Origin: Gammaproteobacteria bacterium
Lineage (GTDB): Bacteria > Pseudomonadota > Gammaproteobacteria > JAPPPA01
Reading direction: 5' to 3'
Assembly (NCBI GenBank): GCA_030425645.1
Contig: JAUHZK010000012.1
Span: 1-64,000 of the forward strand
DNA length: 64,000 bases
The notes below the pieces were generated by a model. It saw nothing but the letters and a program-made list of their open reading frames with translations. It ran no database searches and was not told the origin of the DNA. The number at the start of each line of letters is the position of its first letter. Positions within the stretch are counted from its first letter, which is position 1. Positions 55,713-64,000 of this stretch are shown piece by piece. Position numbers and translations under genes: made by a program.

Positions 55713-56485
55713 TGTTGGCTAGCTGCGGTTAATTGGTTCCAAAGTTGAGGGTAATTTTGCCGCAAAATTTGGCCATAAGTAGCCATTCTCTCAACATTAT
55801 TTTGAGCCTTTGCAATTAGATACCCCAGACGTACCGCTTCAGGACGCAACGGTGACGTTCTTTCAAACGCTTCTAACTGCTGCTGGGCAGTTTCAAAGCG
55901 TTGTTGGCCGTAAGCCAACCATGCTCTTTGCAAGGTAATTTCCGCCACCCCCCCTGCCCCAGATTTCGTTTCCGAGGCAATGGCTTCGGCTCGGTCTAAA
56001 TACAAACCGGCCAGATCATTGCGCTGTCCCCTAACGGCGCAACGCGCCAAACGCAAATAAATCTGATCACCACTAGCAAAGGCACCCTTTTTGAGCGCCG
56101 TTAACAAAATAGATTCAGCTTCTTGGAAGCGTTGCTGCTCACATAACAGGCCAGCATAAGCACTAGCTGGCTCATAACGTTTAGGAAAGTCAGCCAACAA
56201 GTCTTCGTAAACAGTTTCAGCCTGAATACGGCGCCCCAAGCTCTGCAACGCGGCAGCCTGTCCCATAGCAGCCTCAAGGTTGGTTTCATCTTGCTGCAGC
56301 GCTTTTTCAAACTTCAGCAATGCTCGTTGATACTGCTGCTGCCGCAAGTATCCCAAACCCGCTTGAAGGTTAAATTCCGAGGCCTCAGCATTGGCATCAA
56401 CTGCTTTCGCCGACGAGTCAACGGGCACCGACTGGCAGCCCAGCAACAGCGTTGCCAATAGCAGGGCTAGACCTAGCCGCAACAC
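55709..56485 (-). CDS. pilF: Type IV pilus biogenesis lipoprotein PilF (PilW)
   Basis: 258 residues with a lipobox LLLGC (Cys17) and about six TPR repeats (YLRQQQYQRALLKFEKALQQ, then YEPASAYAGLLCEQQRFQEA). PilF is the outer-membrane pilotin that places the PilQ secretin. GTG start directly after the rlmN stop, so it is coupled to rlmN. It implies type IV pili in this organism, although no other pil gene is in the window. Confidence 0.92.
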   Translation of the reverse strand: MLRLGLALLLATLLLGCQSVPVDSSAKAVDANAEASEFNLQAGLGYLRQQQYQRALLKFEKALQQDETNLEAAMGQAAALQSLGRRIQAETVYEDLLADFPKRYEPASAYAGLLCEQQRFQEAESILLTALKKGAFASGDQIYLRLARCAVRGQRNDLAGLYLDRAEAIASETKSGAGGVAEITLQRAWLAYGQQRFETAQQQLEAFERTSPLRPEAVRLGYLIAKAQNNVERMATYGQILRQNYPQLWNQLTAASQQ

Positions 56486-57694
56486 CTAAGAGCCCACCCC
56501 TGGAGCAACCCGCGTGCCCTTGCGCCCCGGTACCGAAATCGGCTTCACAGGGACCGCGGCACGCCGCTGCGCCAAACGCGCTTGGCCAGCATCCGTACGT
56601 TTGGTTTTATCCATTACTTTGCCGGCCAGTTGACCACAGGCAGCGTCAATATCATCACCACGGGTACGGCGCACGGTGGCGGTAAAGCCGGCTTTATACA
56701 AAATACGGCCAAAGCGCTCAATGCGGTCAGCCTTAGAGCGCTTAAAGTCCGTACCCGGGAACGGGTTAAATGGGATCAGATTAATTTTGCTAGGAATATG
56801 CTTCAGCAATTTAGCTAATTGCCGGGCGTGTTCATCTTGGTCATTCACACCGTCGATCATCACGTATTCCCAGGTAATACGTGAGTTATTCGGTTGCACT
56901 TCCAAGTAGCGCTCGCAGGCCGCTAGCAATTCGGCAATGGGGTAACGCTTATTAATCGGCACCAACTGGTCGCGAAGCTCATCGTTCGGCGCGTGTAACG
57001 ACACCGCCAATACCACGCTGCAATCTTCACGCAATTTATCAATGCGCGGCACAATGCCGGAGGTTGACAGGGTCACTCGGCGCTTCGAAAGCCCGAAACC
57101 AAAATCATCCAACATAATGCGCATGGCGGTCACCACATTGTCGTAATTCGACAGCGGCTCACCCATGCCCATCATCACCACATTACTGATGATTTTTTTA
57201 CGCGACTGCTCGTTAAAGCCTTCGTCTTTAAGGGTTTTGTTGGCATACCAAAGCTGGCCAACAATCTCACCGGCGCTTAAATTGCGGTTAAAGCCCTGCT
57301 GCGCAGTAGAGCAGAAAGTGCAATCCAGCGTGCAACCAACCTGTGATGACACACATAGCGTGCCGCGGTTGTCGGTGGGAATAAATACGGTTTCGATAGC
57401 GTTATTGCCATCTACACGCAGCAGCCACTTGCGGGTGCCGTCTTTTGATTTCTGAACAGTAATCTGTTCCGGCGCAGAGACTACCGCCACTTCTTTCAAG
57501 CGAGCACGTAAGTCTTTGCTGATATTGGTCATGGCATCAAAGTCCAAGACCATCTCGTTGTAAATCCACTTCATCATCTGCTGGGCGCGAAATGGTTTCT
57601 CCCCCAACGAGACAAAGAAGTCCGCCATGCCGGCTCTATCAAGGCCGAACAGATTGGTCTTCTGCGGTGCTGCAGTGCTTTCTGTTGCTGACAT
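56486..57694 (-). CDS. rlmN: Dual-specificity 23S rRNA/tRNA adenine-C2 methyltransferase RlmN
   Basis: A 402-residue radical-SAM enzyme. The cluster-binding [14 protein letters not shown] (about 121-134) and the second catalytic Cys in [12 protein letters not shown] are both present. It methylates A2503 of 23S rRNA and A37 of some tRNAs. The C-terminal tail (after about 375) is basic and variable. It is the first gene of rlmN-pilF-rodZ, following ndk by about 50 bases. Confidence 0.96.
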   Translation of the reverse strand: MSATESTAAPQKTNLFGLDRAGMADFFVSLGEKPFRAQQMMKWIYNEMVLDFDAMTNISKDLRARLKEVAVVSAPEQITVQKSKDGTRKWLLRVDGNNAIETVFIPTDNRGTLCVSSQVGCTLDCTFCSTAQQGFNRNLSAGEIVGQLWYANKTLKDEGFNEQSRKKIISNVVMMGMGEPLSNYDNVVTAMRIMLDDFGFGLSKRRVTLSTSGIVPRIDKLREDCSVVLAVSLHAPNDELRDQLVPINKRYPIAELLAACERYLEVQPNNSRITWEYVMIDGVNDQDEHARQLAKLLKHIPSKINLIPFNPFPGTDFKRSKADRIERFGRILYKAGFTATVRRTRGDDIDAACGQLAGKVMDKTKRTDAGQARLAQRRAAVPVKPISVPGRKGTRVAPGVGS

Positions 57695-57744
57695 GGCGGT
57701 TATATTTGCTCGCCCTTAATGGCGAGCAAACAGTCTCTTACAGA

Positions 57745-58149
57745 CTAGCCGAAGAAATACGCGATTTCTTCTTTAGCTGTGTCAGGGCCATCAGAACCGT
57801 GAACAGCGTTAGCGTCAATTGAATCAGCGTGGTCAGCACGGATAGTGCCTGGCGCTGCTTCTGCTGGGTTAGTCGCACCCATTAGCTCACGGTTTTTCAG
57901 GATGGCGTTTTCGCCTTCTAGAACCTGAATCATAACCGGGCCAGAAATCATGAAAGACACAAGGTCATTGAAGAAAGGACGCTCAGCGTGAACCGCGTAA
58001 AAGCCTTCAGCTTCTTCTTTGGTCAACTGCTTCATTTTAGCTTCAACAATTTTCAAGCCAGCGTTTTCAAAACGGCTGTAAATGTCGCCAATTACGTTTT
58101 TAGCAACGGCATCAGGCTTGATGATAGAAATAGTGCGTTCAATCGCCAT
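57745..58149 (-). CDS. ndk: Nucleoside diphosphate kinase
   Basis: 134 residues. It starts [18 protein letters not shown], and the active-site His117 lies in [21 protein letters not shown]. It balances nucleoside triphosphates by a phospho-His intermediate. The C-terminus ends right after the YFF motif, about 7-9 residues shorter than in many proteobacteria, as in some other family members. First gene of the ndk-rlmN-pilF-rodZ group. Confidence 0.97.
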   Translation of the reverse strand: MAIERTISIIKPDAVAKNVIGDIYSRFENAGLKIVEAKMKQLTKEEAEGFYAVHAERPFFNDLVSFMISGPVMIQVLEGENAILKNRELMGATNPAEAAPGTIRADHADSIDANAVHGSDGPDTAKEEIAYFFG

Positions 58150-58407
58150 GATCTAAATCTCTAAAGTAAGTAAATACAAGAAAGGCCGCCCCGCCGATGA
58201 TTCGCGGTTGGCGACCAGAAAAACCGGCGTATTGTACGGATTTTGGGGCTTTAGCGCCATTGCTAACGGTTAATGGGGCTCGTTACACAGGCTAATGCCT
58301 AGCGCTTTCCAAGCGCAAAGGTCACTCAAGTTAAAAAGACCTCGCTACAGGTCAATATCAACACAAATTTCTCTGCTGTAATTTGGATATTAATTCTGGA
58401 GTGAAGC

Positions 58408-59823
58408 ATGAAAAGACGCGAATTCATCAAAGGCGCCTCAGCCGTTGCCGCTACCTCGGCCGCCGGCTTATCTGTAACCGGCTGCGCCGACAGCGAGAGC
58501 ATGCCCAACCCTGCACCCGAAGCACCCATTGGGCCCGATGGGAAACGTATCATCCCATGGCAAAACTGGTCTGGCTATCGTCACTGCCTACCTTCTGGGC
58601 GTTCCGCACCTAAAGACGAGGAGTCCCTAGCCACACTGCTGAAGAACGCCAAGAGCACAGTCAGACCCGTCGGCGCGGGCCATTCCTTCTCTGAACTAGT
58701 TCCCACCGAAGGCCAAATAATTTCCTTGCGCCACTTCAATGGCCTTCAGAGCTATGACAGCGACAAACTTACAGCTACGTTTGGCGCTGGCACTAAACTC
58801 TCACAGGTCGGAGAGCCCCTCAATAAAATCGGCCAAGCGCTCGCCAACATGCCTGATGTTGATGAACAAACTTTAGCGGGAGCGATGTCTACAGGAACGC
58901 ACGGCACAGGCGAAAAGCTTGGTGCATTGCACAGTTATCTAGCTGGTTTGCGCTTGGTCACCCCAACAGGCGAAATAATCGACTGCAGCAGAGATAACAA
59001 TGCCGACCTATTTGATGCCGCCCGCGTTTCGATAGGGTCACTAGGGGTAATTACCCAATGCACCATGCAAAACGTAGTCGCCACAAAAATGAAGCGTCGC
59101 ACATGGCTAATGCCTTTAGAGCAAGCGTTTGAAGAGTTTGATCAAAATTGCGCGACTAACCACAGCTTTGAAATGTATCTCGCGCCACATATGAGTTACG
59201 CACTGGGCATTGCCATAAACCCAACGGACGAACCGCTCTCGCCCCGTGGCGAAGACCCAGACAACAACGCATTACTCGACCTAAAAATGGCTCGCGACCT
59301 AACCGGCTGGTGGCCGGGCGCACGGCGCCGAGCGATTGACTTCGCCACAAGCTCATACGCCACGGAGGAAAATGTCGACCACTGGTATCGAATATTCCCT
59401 TCAGAGCGCGCCGTTCGCAACAACGAAATGGAATACCACTTCGACAGAGAGCACGTGATTCCAACGCTAAAAAAAGTGATTACCCATATCGAGAAACATC
59501 ACCATGAAGTTTTCTATCCAATAGAAGTCAGGGTGGTCAACGGGGAACAAGATAACGCTTGGCTGAGCCCTTTTTATAAACACGCCTCGGCATCCATCGC
59601 CATTCACCGCTATTTCAAAGAAGACCCGCTACCGCTATTCCAAAGCACCGAGCCTTTTTTCAAAGCCATTGGCGGGCGCCCACACTGGGGCAAGATGAAT
59701 ACGCTAGACAAAGCCGACTTTGCTAGGCTTTACCCGAAATGGAATGAGTTTATGAAATTGCGTGCCGAGCTAGACCCCAAAGGCACGATGCTCAACCCTT
59801 ACTTGCGCCAGCTATTTAGCTAA
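58408..59823 (+). CDS. Tat-exported lipoprotein FAD-linked oxidase (D-arabinono-lactone oxidase type)
   Basis: 471 residues. The N-terminus has a twin-arginine motif (KRREFIKG) and a lipobox (SVTGC, Cys26), so it is probably Tat-exported folded with FAD and lipid-anchored. The FAD_binding_4 domain (about 65-230) has VRPVGAGHSFSELVPT and GAMSTGTHGTGEKLGALHSY. The C-terminal part (about 240-471) looks like the ALO domain of sugar-lactone/alditol oxidases, with HWGKMNTL and YPKWNEFMKLRAELDPKGTM. The substrate is unknown. Start supported by GGAG. It lies between ndk and iscA where isc genes normally sit. Confidence 0.85.
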   Translation: MKRREFIKGASAVAATSAAGLSVTGCADSESMPNPAPEAPIGPDGKRIIPWQNWSGYRHCLPSGRSAPKDEESLATLLKNAKSTVRPVGAGHSFSELVPTEGQIISLRHFNGLQSYDSDKLTATFGAGTKLSQVGEPLNKIGQALANMPDVDEQTLAGAMSTGTHGTGEKLGALHSYLAGLRLVTPTGEIIDCSRDNNADLFDAARVSIGSLGVITQCTMQNVVATKMKRRTWLMPLEQAFEEFDQNCATNHSFEMYLAPHMSYALGIAINPTDEPLSPRGEDPDNNALLDLKMARDLTGWWPGARRRAIDFATSSYATEENVDHWYRIFPSERAVRNNEMEYHFDREHVIPTLKKVITHIEKHHHEVFYPIEVRVVNGEQDNAWLSPFYKHASASIAIHRYFKEDPLPLFQSTEPFFKAIGGRPHWGKMNTLDKADFARLYPKWNEFMKLRAELDPKGTMLNPYLRQLFS

Positions 59824-59836
59824 CCATTAAACGCGC

Positions 59837-60157
59837 CTAAGCGGTGAAAGACTCGCCGCAACCGCATTCACCTTTGGATTGCGGGTTGTTGAATTTAAAT
59901 GCTTCGTTAAGGCCTTGTTTAACGAAGTCGACTTCGGTGCCGTCGATTAGCTCGATGGCATCGGCGTCGACATAGACGGTGACGCCTTTAGATTCAAACA
60001 CCACGTCATCGTCGCTGCTTTCATCGGCGAAGCCGACTTTATAGGCGTAGCCAGAACAACCTGTGGTAGTCACACCCAAACGCAAGCCTAGGCCTTTACC
60101 ACGCTTTTCTAGGTGGTTAAGTACGCGAGTGGCGGCATTGTCGGTCAGGGTAATCAT
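59837..60157 (-). CDS. iscA: A-type iron-sulfur carrier IscA
   Basis: 106 residues. The three conserved Cys are present: Cys in [16 protein letters not shown] and the CGCG pair in [12 protein letters not shown]. These proteins bind Fe or [Fe-S] and deliver clusters. FNNPQ before the CGCG is also typical. The ATG overlaps the stop of the 485-residue cysteine desulfurase by 4 bases. iscU is missing between them. Confidence 0.93.
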   Translation of the reverse strand: MITLTDNAATRVLNHLEKRGKGLGLRLGVTTTGCSGYAYKVGFADESSDDDVVFESKGVTVYVDADAIELIDGTEVDFVKQGLNEAFKFNNPQSKGECGCGESFTA

Positions 60158-61611
60158 TGGGCGTCTAATTCTCTAAAAAGGTCTTCAACTAATAATAGTA
60201 GATAGCGACGATCTGTGGCGATTTCAAGGTCTGCCTCGATAGCGGCAACAAGGCCATCTACTGAGCCATGTTGTTCATAAAACGCTAACGCGATAGGCAA
60301 CATTGCCAATAACTCACCCCGCCCCGCTGCTTTCCAGCTTAGGCTGCCGTCCGAATTTCTTAGTAACTTAGCTTCATCGCCCCAAGCTGGAGACATCGCG
60401 GTTGCAAGCACCGCACTTTCGTCCAACTGCCACCAAGGTGAGACGGCACGCAGTTGCGTCACTAGCTGGCTAATATCAGCTGCTGCGGCTTCGATATCCG
60501 CTGCCGAGGTAAAGCGGCCGATGCTAATACGCAAACTCGCTTCTGCACTGCGGTCATCATGCCCTAGCGCTCGCAACACATAGGATGGCTCGCCATTATC
60601 TGAGGTGCAGGCCGAACCGCTGGAAAGCATGATATGCGGCAAGCCAGTAAAAAGGCTGTCACCGGCGACACCTTCAAAGCTGATATTACAAATACCGGCA
60701 ACACGCTCTGCGCCAGCGGCATTAATCGTTACGCCGTCTAGTTCACGTAAGACCTGTTCCAGCCGGCCTCTTAATGCGCCAATCATTTCCATATCAGCAA
60801 CAAGCGATTCGTTGGCGACTTCCGCGGCTTTACCCAAACCTACAATTTGATGCACTGGCAAGGTGCCAGAACGCAGGCCTTGCTGCTGCAAACCACCATG
60901 TTGCTGCGGACGTAAACGCGCTCTTGGCTGGCTACGCACATACAGCGCGCCAGCGCCTTTGGGGCCGTAAAACTTATGGGCAGACAAAGATAGATAATCA
61001 ACGCCCAGCTCGACCACATTGACCGGTATTTTGCCTACGCTTTGGGCGGCATCCACATGCAGACGAGCATTGTGAGTATCCAAGACCTTGGCAATTTCTG
61101 CGATTGGCTGAATACAGCCAAGCTCGTTATTCACATGCTGAATCGACACCAGCACGGTATCTTCCGTAAGCGCTTGTGCGATCTGCTGAGCTGAAACCAA
61201 GCCATTACTATCTGGCTCCAAGCGAGTGACTAATACGCCCCGCTGCTCGAGCCAGTCAGCCACATCCAACACCGCTTTGTGTTCGATTTTGCTGGTAATA
61301 AAGTGCGGACGCTCCAACCTTGCGCCGTAAAACTCAAAGGCACCTTTAATGGCTAGGTTGTTGGATTCGGTAGCACCCGAGGTAAATACCAACTCATCGC
61401 TATTACAGTTCAGCAATTTGGCTAGCGCATTCGCGGCTTTCGCCACCGCGCCTTTCGCTAAATCGCCAAATGCGTGATCCGACGCCGGGTTAGCAAACAA
61501 GCCATCAGCCGTTAGGCAGGCATTCATCGCCTGCGCGACTTCCGACGCCACTGGTGTAGTCGCGGCGTAATCCAAATAGATTGGTTGTTGCTTGGGGCTC
61601 GCGCTATTCAT
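60154..61611 (-). CDS. iscS: Cysteine desulfurase (IscS-like) with a C-terminal extension
   Basis: 485 residues, about 80 more than IscS. The core (about 10-395) follows IscS closely: [36 protein letters not shown], the PLP Lys in [18 protein letters not shown], and the active Cys (about 335) in [21 protein letters not shown]. It supplies sulfur from cysteine. After [10 protein letters not shown] (about 394), where IscS ends with its IscU-contacting tail, there is an unrelated helical segment of about 85 residues that I do not recognise. It is coupled to the second desulfurase gene and to iscA by 4-base overlaps. Confidence 0.88.
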   Translation of the reverse strand: MNSASPKQQPIYLDYAATTPVASEVAQAMNACLTADGLFANPASDHAFGDLAKGAVAKAANALAKLLNCNSDELVFTSGATESNNLAIKGAFEFYGARLERPHFITSKIEHKAVLDVADWLEQRGVLVTRLEPDSNGLVSAQQIAQALTEDTVLVSIQHVNNELGCIQPIAEIAKVLDTHNARLHVDAAQSVGKIPVNVVELGVDYLSLSAHKFYGPKGAGALYVRSQPRARLRPQQHGGLQQQGLRSGTLPVHQIVGLGKAAEVANESLVADMEMIGALRGRLEQVLRELDGVTINAAGAERVAGICNISFEGVAGDSLFTGLPHIMLSSGSACTSDNGEPSYVLRALGHDDRSAEASLRISIGRFTSAADIEAAAADISQLVTQLRAVSPWWQLDESAVLATAMSPAWGDEAKLLRNSDGSLSWKAAGRGELLAMLPIALAFYEQHGSVDGLVAAIEADLEIATDRRYLLLLVEDLFRELDAQ

Positions 61612-62723
61612 CGCACTAGCTCTTGTAAGGTTTGCAATAAGGTATCGATTTCAGCAGAGGTATTGTGAACACCTAGCGAAACGCGAATAGCGCCGTAAGC
61701 CACATCGCGATCAATACCCATCGCCATCAGCACATGGCTTGGTTCGCCTGTGCCGCTATGGCAAGCAGAGCCGCTCGATACGGCAATACCGCGGCGATCT
61801 AATTCCATTAACAAGGCCTCACCTTCCCAGCCAGCTAATGCGAACTGGCGTGTGTTAGGCAAACGCATTTCACCGTCAGCAAACACGGTGATCTGTGGCA
61901 TGACTGCCAAACCGGCATCTAGCTGATCGATTAAGGTTTGCGATGCAGCACTTCGCTGGTCTAATTCGGCCAAAGCTAATTCTGCTGCTGCACCAAAGCC
62001 GACAATGGCGGCAACGTTTTCGGTACCTGCACGTAAGCCACGTTCTTGACCGCCACCTTGCACAACGGGTTTGATATCAACGGCCTTGTCTAGCACCAAA
62101 GCGCCGACGCCTTTGGGGCCGTATATTTTGTGCGCCGATAGCGACATTAATTGCACACCAAGCTCGTTAAAGCTGACGGGAATCTTGCCCGCCGCCTGTA
62201 CAGCATCGCAATGCATTGGCGCGCCGCGTTCACGGGCGATGGCGGCTAACGTTGGAATATCCTGAATCAATCCGGTTTCGTTATTGGCGAGCATGATGGA
62301 AACCAAGGCAGCCGGCTTACTTAGGCTTGCCGCGAAATCCGCTTCGTTGACCACGCCGCTCTCTGAAACTGGCAACCAGTCAAGCTCAGCACCACGCTCG
62401 GCTAGCATTTCTGCTGGCTCAACCACACAGGGATGATCCGTTGGGCTAACTACCAAACGCTTTACGGGCGATGCTGCCAGTACGCCTTGTAAGGCAATGT
62501 TATTGGCCTCAGTGCCGCCGCTGGTAAAGGTAACTTGATCAGGCGAAACACCAACTAAAACGGCCACTTGCTGGCGTGCGGTATCAATCGCGCCGCGCGC
62601 CAAACGCCCGAAACCATGCACACTAGAAGGGTTACCAAAAGGGCCAGACAACCACGGCGTCATTGCCTCAAGCACGCGAACATCAAGCTGCGTGGTCGCG
62701 TTGTTGTCTAAATAAATGGGCAT
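61608..62723 (-). CDS. Second cysteine desulfurase (NifS/IscS-type, shorter)
   Basis: 371 residues. IYLDNNATTQLDVRVLEAM at the start, FTSGGTEANNIALQG, the PLP Lys in LSAHKIYGPKGVGALVL, and the active Cys (about 320) in SSGSACHSGTGEPSHVL. It differs clearly from its downstream neighbour (short linker, GGGQERGLRAGTENV instead of RSGTLPV), so the pair is not a recent duplication. It occupies the place where iscR would be between cysE and iscS. A hairpin separates it from cysE. Confidence 0.9.
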   Translation of the reverse strand: MPIYLDNNATTQLDVRVLEAMTPWLSGPFGNPSSVHGFGRLARGAIDTARQQVAVLVGVSPDQVTFTSGGTEANNIALQGVLAASPVKRLVVSPTDHPCVVEPAEMLAERGAELDWLPVSESGVVNEADFAASLSKPAALVSIMLANNETGLIQDIPTLAAIARERGAPMHCDAVQAAGKIPVSFNELGVQLMSLSAHKIYGPKGVGALVLDKAVDIKPVVQGGGQERGLRAGTENVAAIVGFGAAAELALAELDQRSAASQTLIDQLDAGLAVMPQITVFADGEMRLPNTRQFALAGWEGEALLMELDRRGIAVSSGSACHSGTGEPSHVLMAMGIDRDVAYGAIRVSLGVHNTSAEIDTLLQTLQELVR

Positions 62724-62749
62724 GACTTAAAAGGCACCCTCTCCCTAAA

Positions 62750-62773
62750 TCCCTCTCCCTCAAGGGCGAGGGA
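62750..62773. repeat. Intergenic palindrome between cysE and the desulfurase operon
   Basis: TCCCTCTCCCT-CA-AGGGCGAGGGA forms a nearly perfect 11-base stem, preceded by another CCCTCTCCCTAAA copy (62738-62749). The sequence resembles a simple intergenic repeat common in proteobacterial genomes. It could act as a terminator-like structure behind cysE. Confidence 0.55.
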
Positions 62774-62775
62774 CT

Positions 62776-63564
62776 TTAACGGTCTACCTTGTTTGGGTCC
62801 CAACCGGGGTTAGCGTCCGAACCATCTTCTAGTTCGCAATCGCTGAGATCCGGCAATTCGGCATCTGGGATTTGCTGCCCCATCGACTGCATGGCTTTGC
62901 ACATGGTATCAACGCGCTCGTCCAAGGCTTGGATATGGTCGAGCATGCTATGAATGGCATTAGAAACGGGGTCTGGCGCGTCTTTGGTTAAACCGTAGGC
63001 ATCAAAGCCCATGCGCGCGGCCATTTTTTGGTGACGCTCTGCTACAACCACTTCGGTTTTTACAATACGGCCAGGAATGCCGACCACTGTGGCTTCCTCT
63101 GGTACATCTTTATTGACTACCGAATTAGAACCAACACGCGCACCCTTATGCACGGTAATCGGGCCCAGTACTTTGGCACCCGCGCCAATCACCACACCGT
63201 CTTCTAGGGTTGGGTGGCGTTTGCCTTTATCCCAGCTAGTGCCACCTAGCGTGACACCATGATAAAGCGTGACATCGTTACCAATTTCGGCGGTCTCACC
63301 GATCACCACGCCCATGCCATGATCAATAAAGAAGCGACTGCCAATCGTGGCGCCGGGGTGAATCTCAATACCCGTAAACCAGCGCGACAGGTGCGACACC
63401 AAGCGTGCCAACCATTTCAGGCCAACACCCCATAGTTTGTGCGCTAGGCGATGCATCAACAACGCATGCAGGCCGGGATAGCAGGTAAATACCTCCCACG
63501 CCGTACGAGCGGCCGGGTCGCGGTCAAAAACGCAGCTGATATCTTCGCGAAGTCGAGAAAACAT
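62776..63564 (-). CDS. cysE: Serine O-acetyltransferase
   Basis: 262 residues from ATG 63564 ([21 protein letters not shown]). An N-terminal helical domain is followed by a left-handed beta-helix (hexapeptide repeats [27 protein letters not shown]) with the catalytic DH and the GIPGRIV end of the helix. It makes O-acetylserine, the precursor of cysteine. This is the EpsC-like, isc-linked form with a longer C-terminal tail (about 185-262). It lies between trmJ and the cysteine desulfurases, so cysteine supply and use are neighbours. Confidence 0.96.
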   Translation of the reverse strand: MFSRLREDISCVFDRDPAARTAWEVFTCYPGLHALLMHRLAHKLWGVGLKWLARLVSHLSRWFTGIEIHPGATIGSRFFIDHGMGVVIGETAEIGNDVTLYHGVTLGGTSWDKGKRHPTLEDGVVIGAGAKVLGPITVHKGARVGSNSVVNKDVPEEATVVGIPGRIVKTEVVVAERHQKMAARMGFDAYGLTKDAPDPVSNAIHSMLDHIQALDERVDTMCKAMQSMGQQIPDAELPDLSDCELEDGSDANPGWDPNKVDR

Positions 63565-63601
63565 AATCAATTCAATTATTTAAACTGGGGCGATTATACC
63601 C

Positions 63602-64000
63602 CTAGCTCTTGCTGTGCGGGCCTTTAGGTAACTGCAGCACCGAATTCCACATACCTCGCAGCATATTCACCTGCGCCGCATCCAAATTCGCCTGCCGGAA
63701 TATCTGCCGCATCCGGCGCTGGGTCATGCGTGGATCATTAGGATCGTAGAAGCCGCTATGTGTCATCGCTTCTTCCATATGCTTAATCATGGCCTCAAAG
63801 GCGTCTGCTGGCGCAGGCAAGGCATTGGCCTCTTCATCTACCGCCTTAGTGGCAACTTGACCGCCGCGAGCTTTCATCAACTCATAGGTCAGCACCTGCA
63901 CCGCCATACCCAAATTTAGAGAGCTGAATTTAGGGTTAGTAGGAATGTTTACCGTATGCGTACACATTTCCACTTCTTCATTGGTCAGCCCTGAACGCTC
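63602..64000 (-). CDS. trmJ: tRNA (cytidine/uridine-2'-O-)-methyltransferase TrmJ, C-terminal part (5' end outside window)
   Basis: 133 residues remain in the window, continuing to the right edge without a start. ERSGLTNEE, then VNIPTNPKFSSLNLGMAVQVLTYEL is the SPOUT-class knot motif of TrmJ (motif III, with its conserved Asn). The rest is the variable C-terminal helical dimerisation part. It 2'-O-methylates position 32 of several tRNAs. The trmJ-cysE order is the common gammaproteobacterial one. Confidence 0.92.
   Translation of the reverse strand, partial: ERSGLTNEEVEMCTHTVNIPTNPKFSSLNLGMAVQVLTYELMKARGGQVATKAVDEEANALPAPADAFEAMIKHMEEAMTHSGFYDPNDPRMTQRRMRQIFRQANLDAAQVNMLRGMWNSVLQLPKGPHSKS

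Noticed and set aside
58150-58407. Small RNA between ndk and the FAD oxidase
   Set aside because: No hairpin plus T-run or promoter pair was clear enough; the region is likely just two divergent promoters.

Overview
The window looks like a chromosomal segment of a marine, aerobic, moderately GC gammaproteobacterium. The evidence is a full rnfABCDGE-nth operon, the order rlmN-pilF-rodZ-hisS-yfgM-bamB-der, a trmJ-cysE-cysteine desulfurase cluster, NhaA beside Rnf, and an Fe-type superoxide dismutase. The genus cannot be fixed from the sequence; a Cellvibrionales/Spongiibacteraceae-like organism is only a guess.

Layout. 1-3.9 kb is an accessory patch: an IS3-family element entering from the left edge has cut a large secreted SpvB/FG-GAP protein, with two small unknown genes upstream. 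4-9.4 kb holds amtB, a CcdAB toxin-antitoxin pair with its operator, an RCK-type potassium channel with a small membrane partner, and a lipoprotein phosphodiesterase. 9.5-19 kb is the energetics block: SohB, NhaA and the Rnf ion-pumping complex, whose RnfC has a long alternating Ala/Lys repeat tail, ending in nth. 19.0-21.3 kb is the most interesting locus: a copper-binding RiPP (bufferin/HvfA-type) operon. It has a secreted precursor with twelve EGKCG motifs, an MNIO (DUF692) modifying enzyme and its DUF2063 partner, behind a candidate ECF-sigma promoter.

21.3-32 kb: a degenerate-EAL protein, argG, RNase T, a two-ORF secreted FN3/TSP3/beta-propeller lipoprotein that looks frameshifted, grxD, an orphan hydantoinase B and sodB. 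32-41.5 kb: argD-argF-rlmI, a clpB operon (sigma-32-like promoter) carrying two unknown genes that share an N-terminal motif, mltF and tadA. 41.6-43.7 kb is an AT-richer acyltransferase/SGNH gene. 43.8-54.7 kb: guaBA, xseA with a DUF1853 gene, and the der-bamB-(unknown acidic repeat protein)-yfgM-hisS operon.

54.7-64 kb: rodZ, pilF, rlmN, ndk, a Tat-lipoprotein FAD oxidase, then iscA, two different cysteine desulfurases, cysE and the end of trmJ. In the usual gammaproteobacterial arrangement iscR, iscU, hscBA and fdx lie in this neighbourhood and ispG lies between rodZ and hisS. All of these are absent here, which suggests a remodelled iron-sulfur cluster locus. No tRNA, rRNA or CRISPR array was seen.
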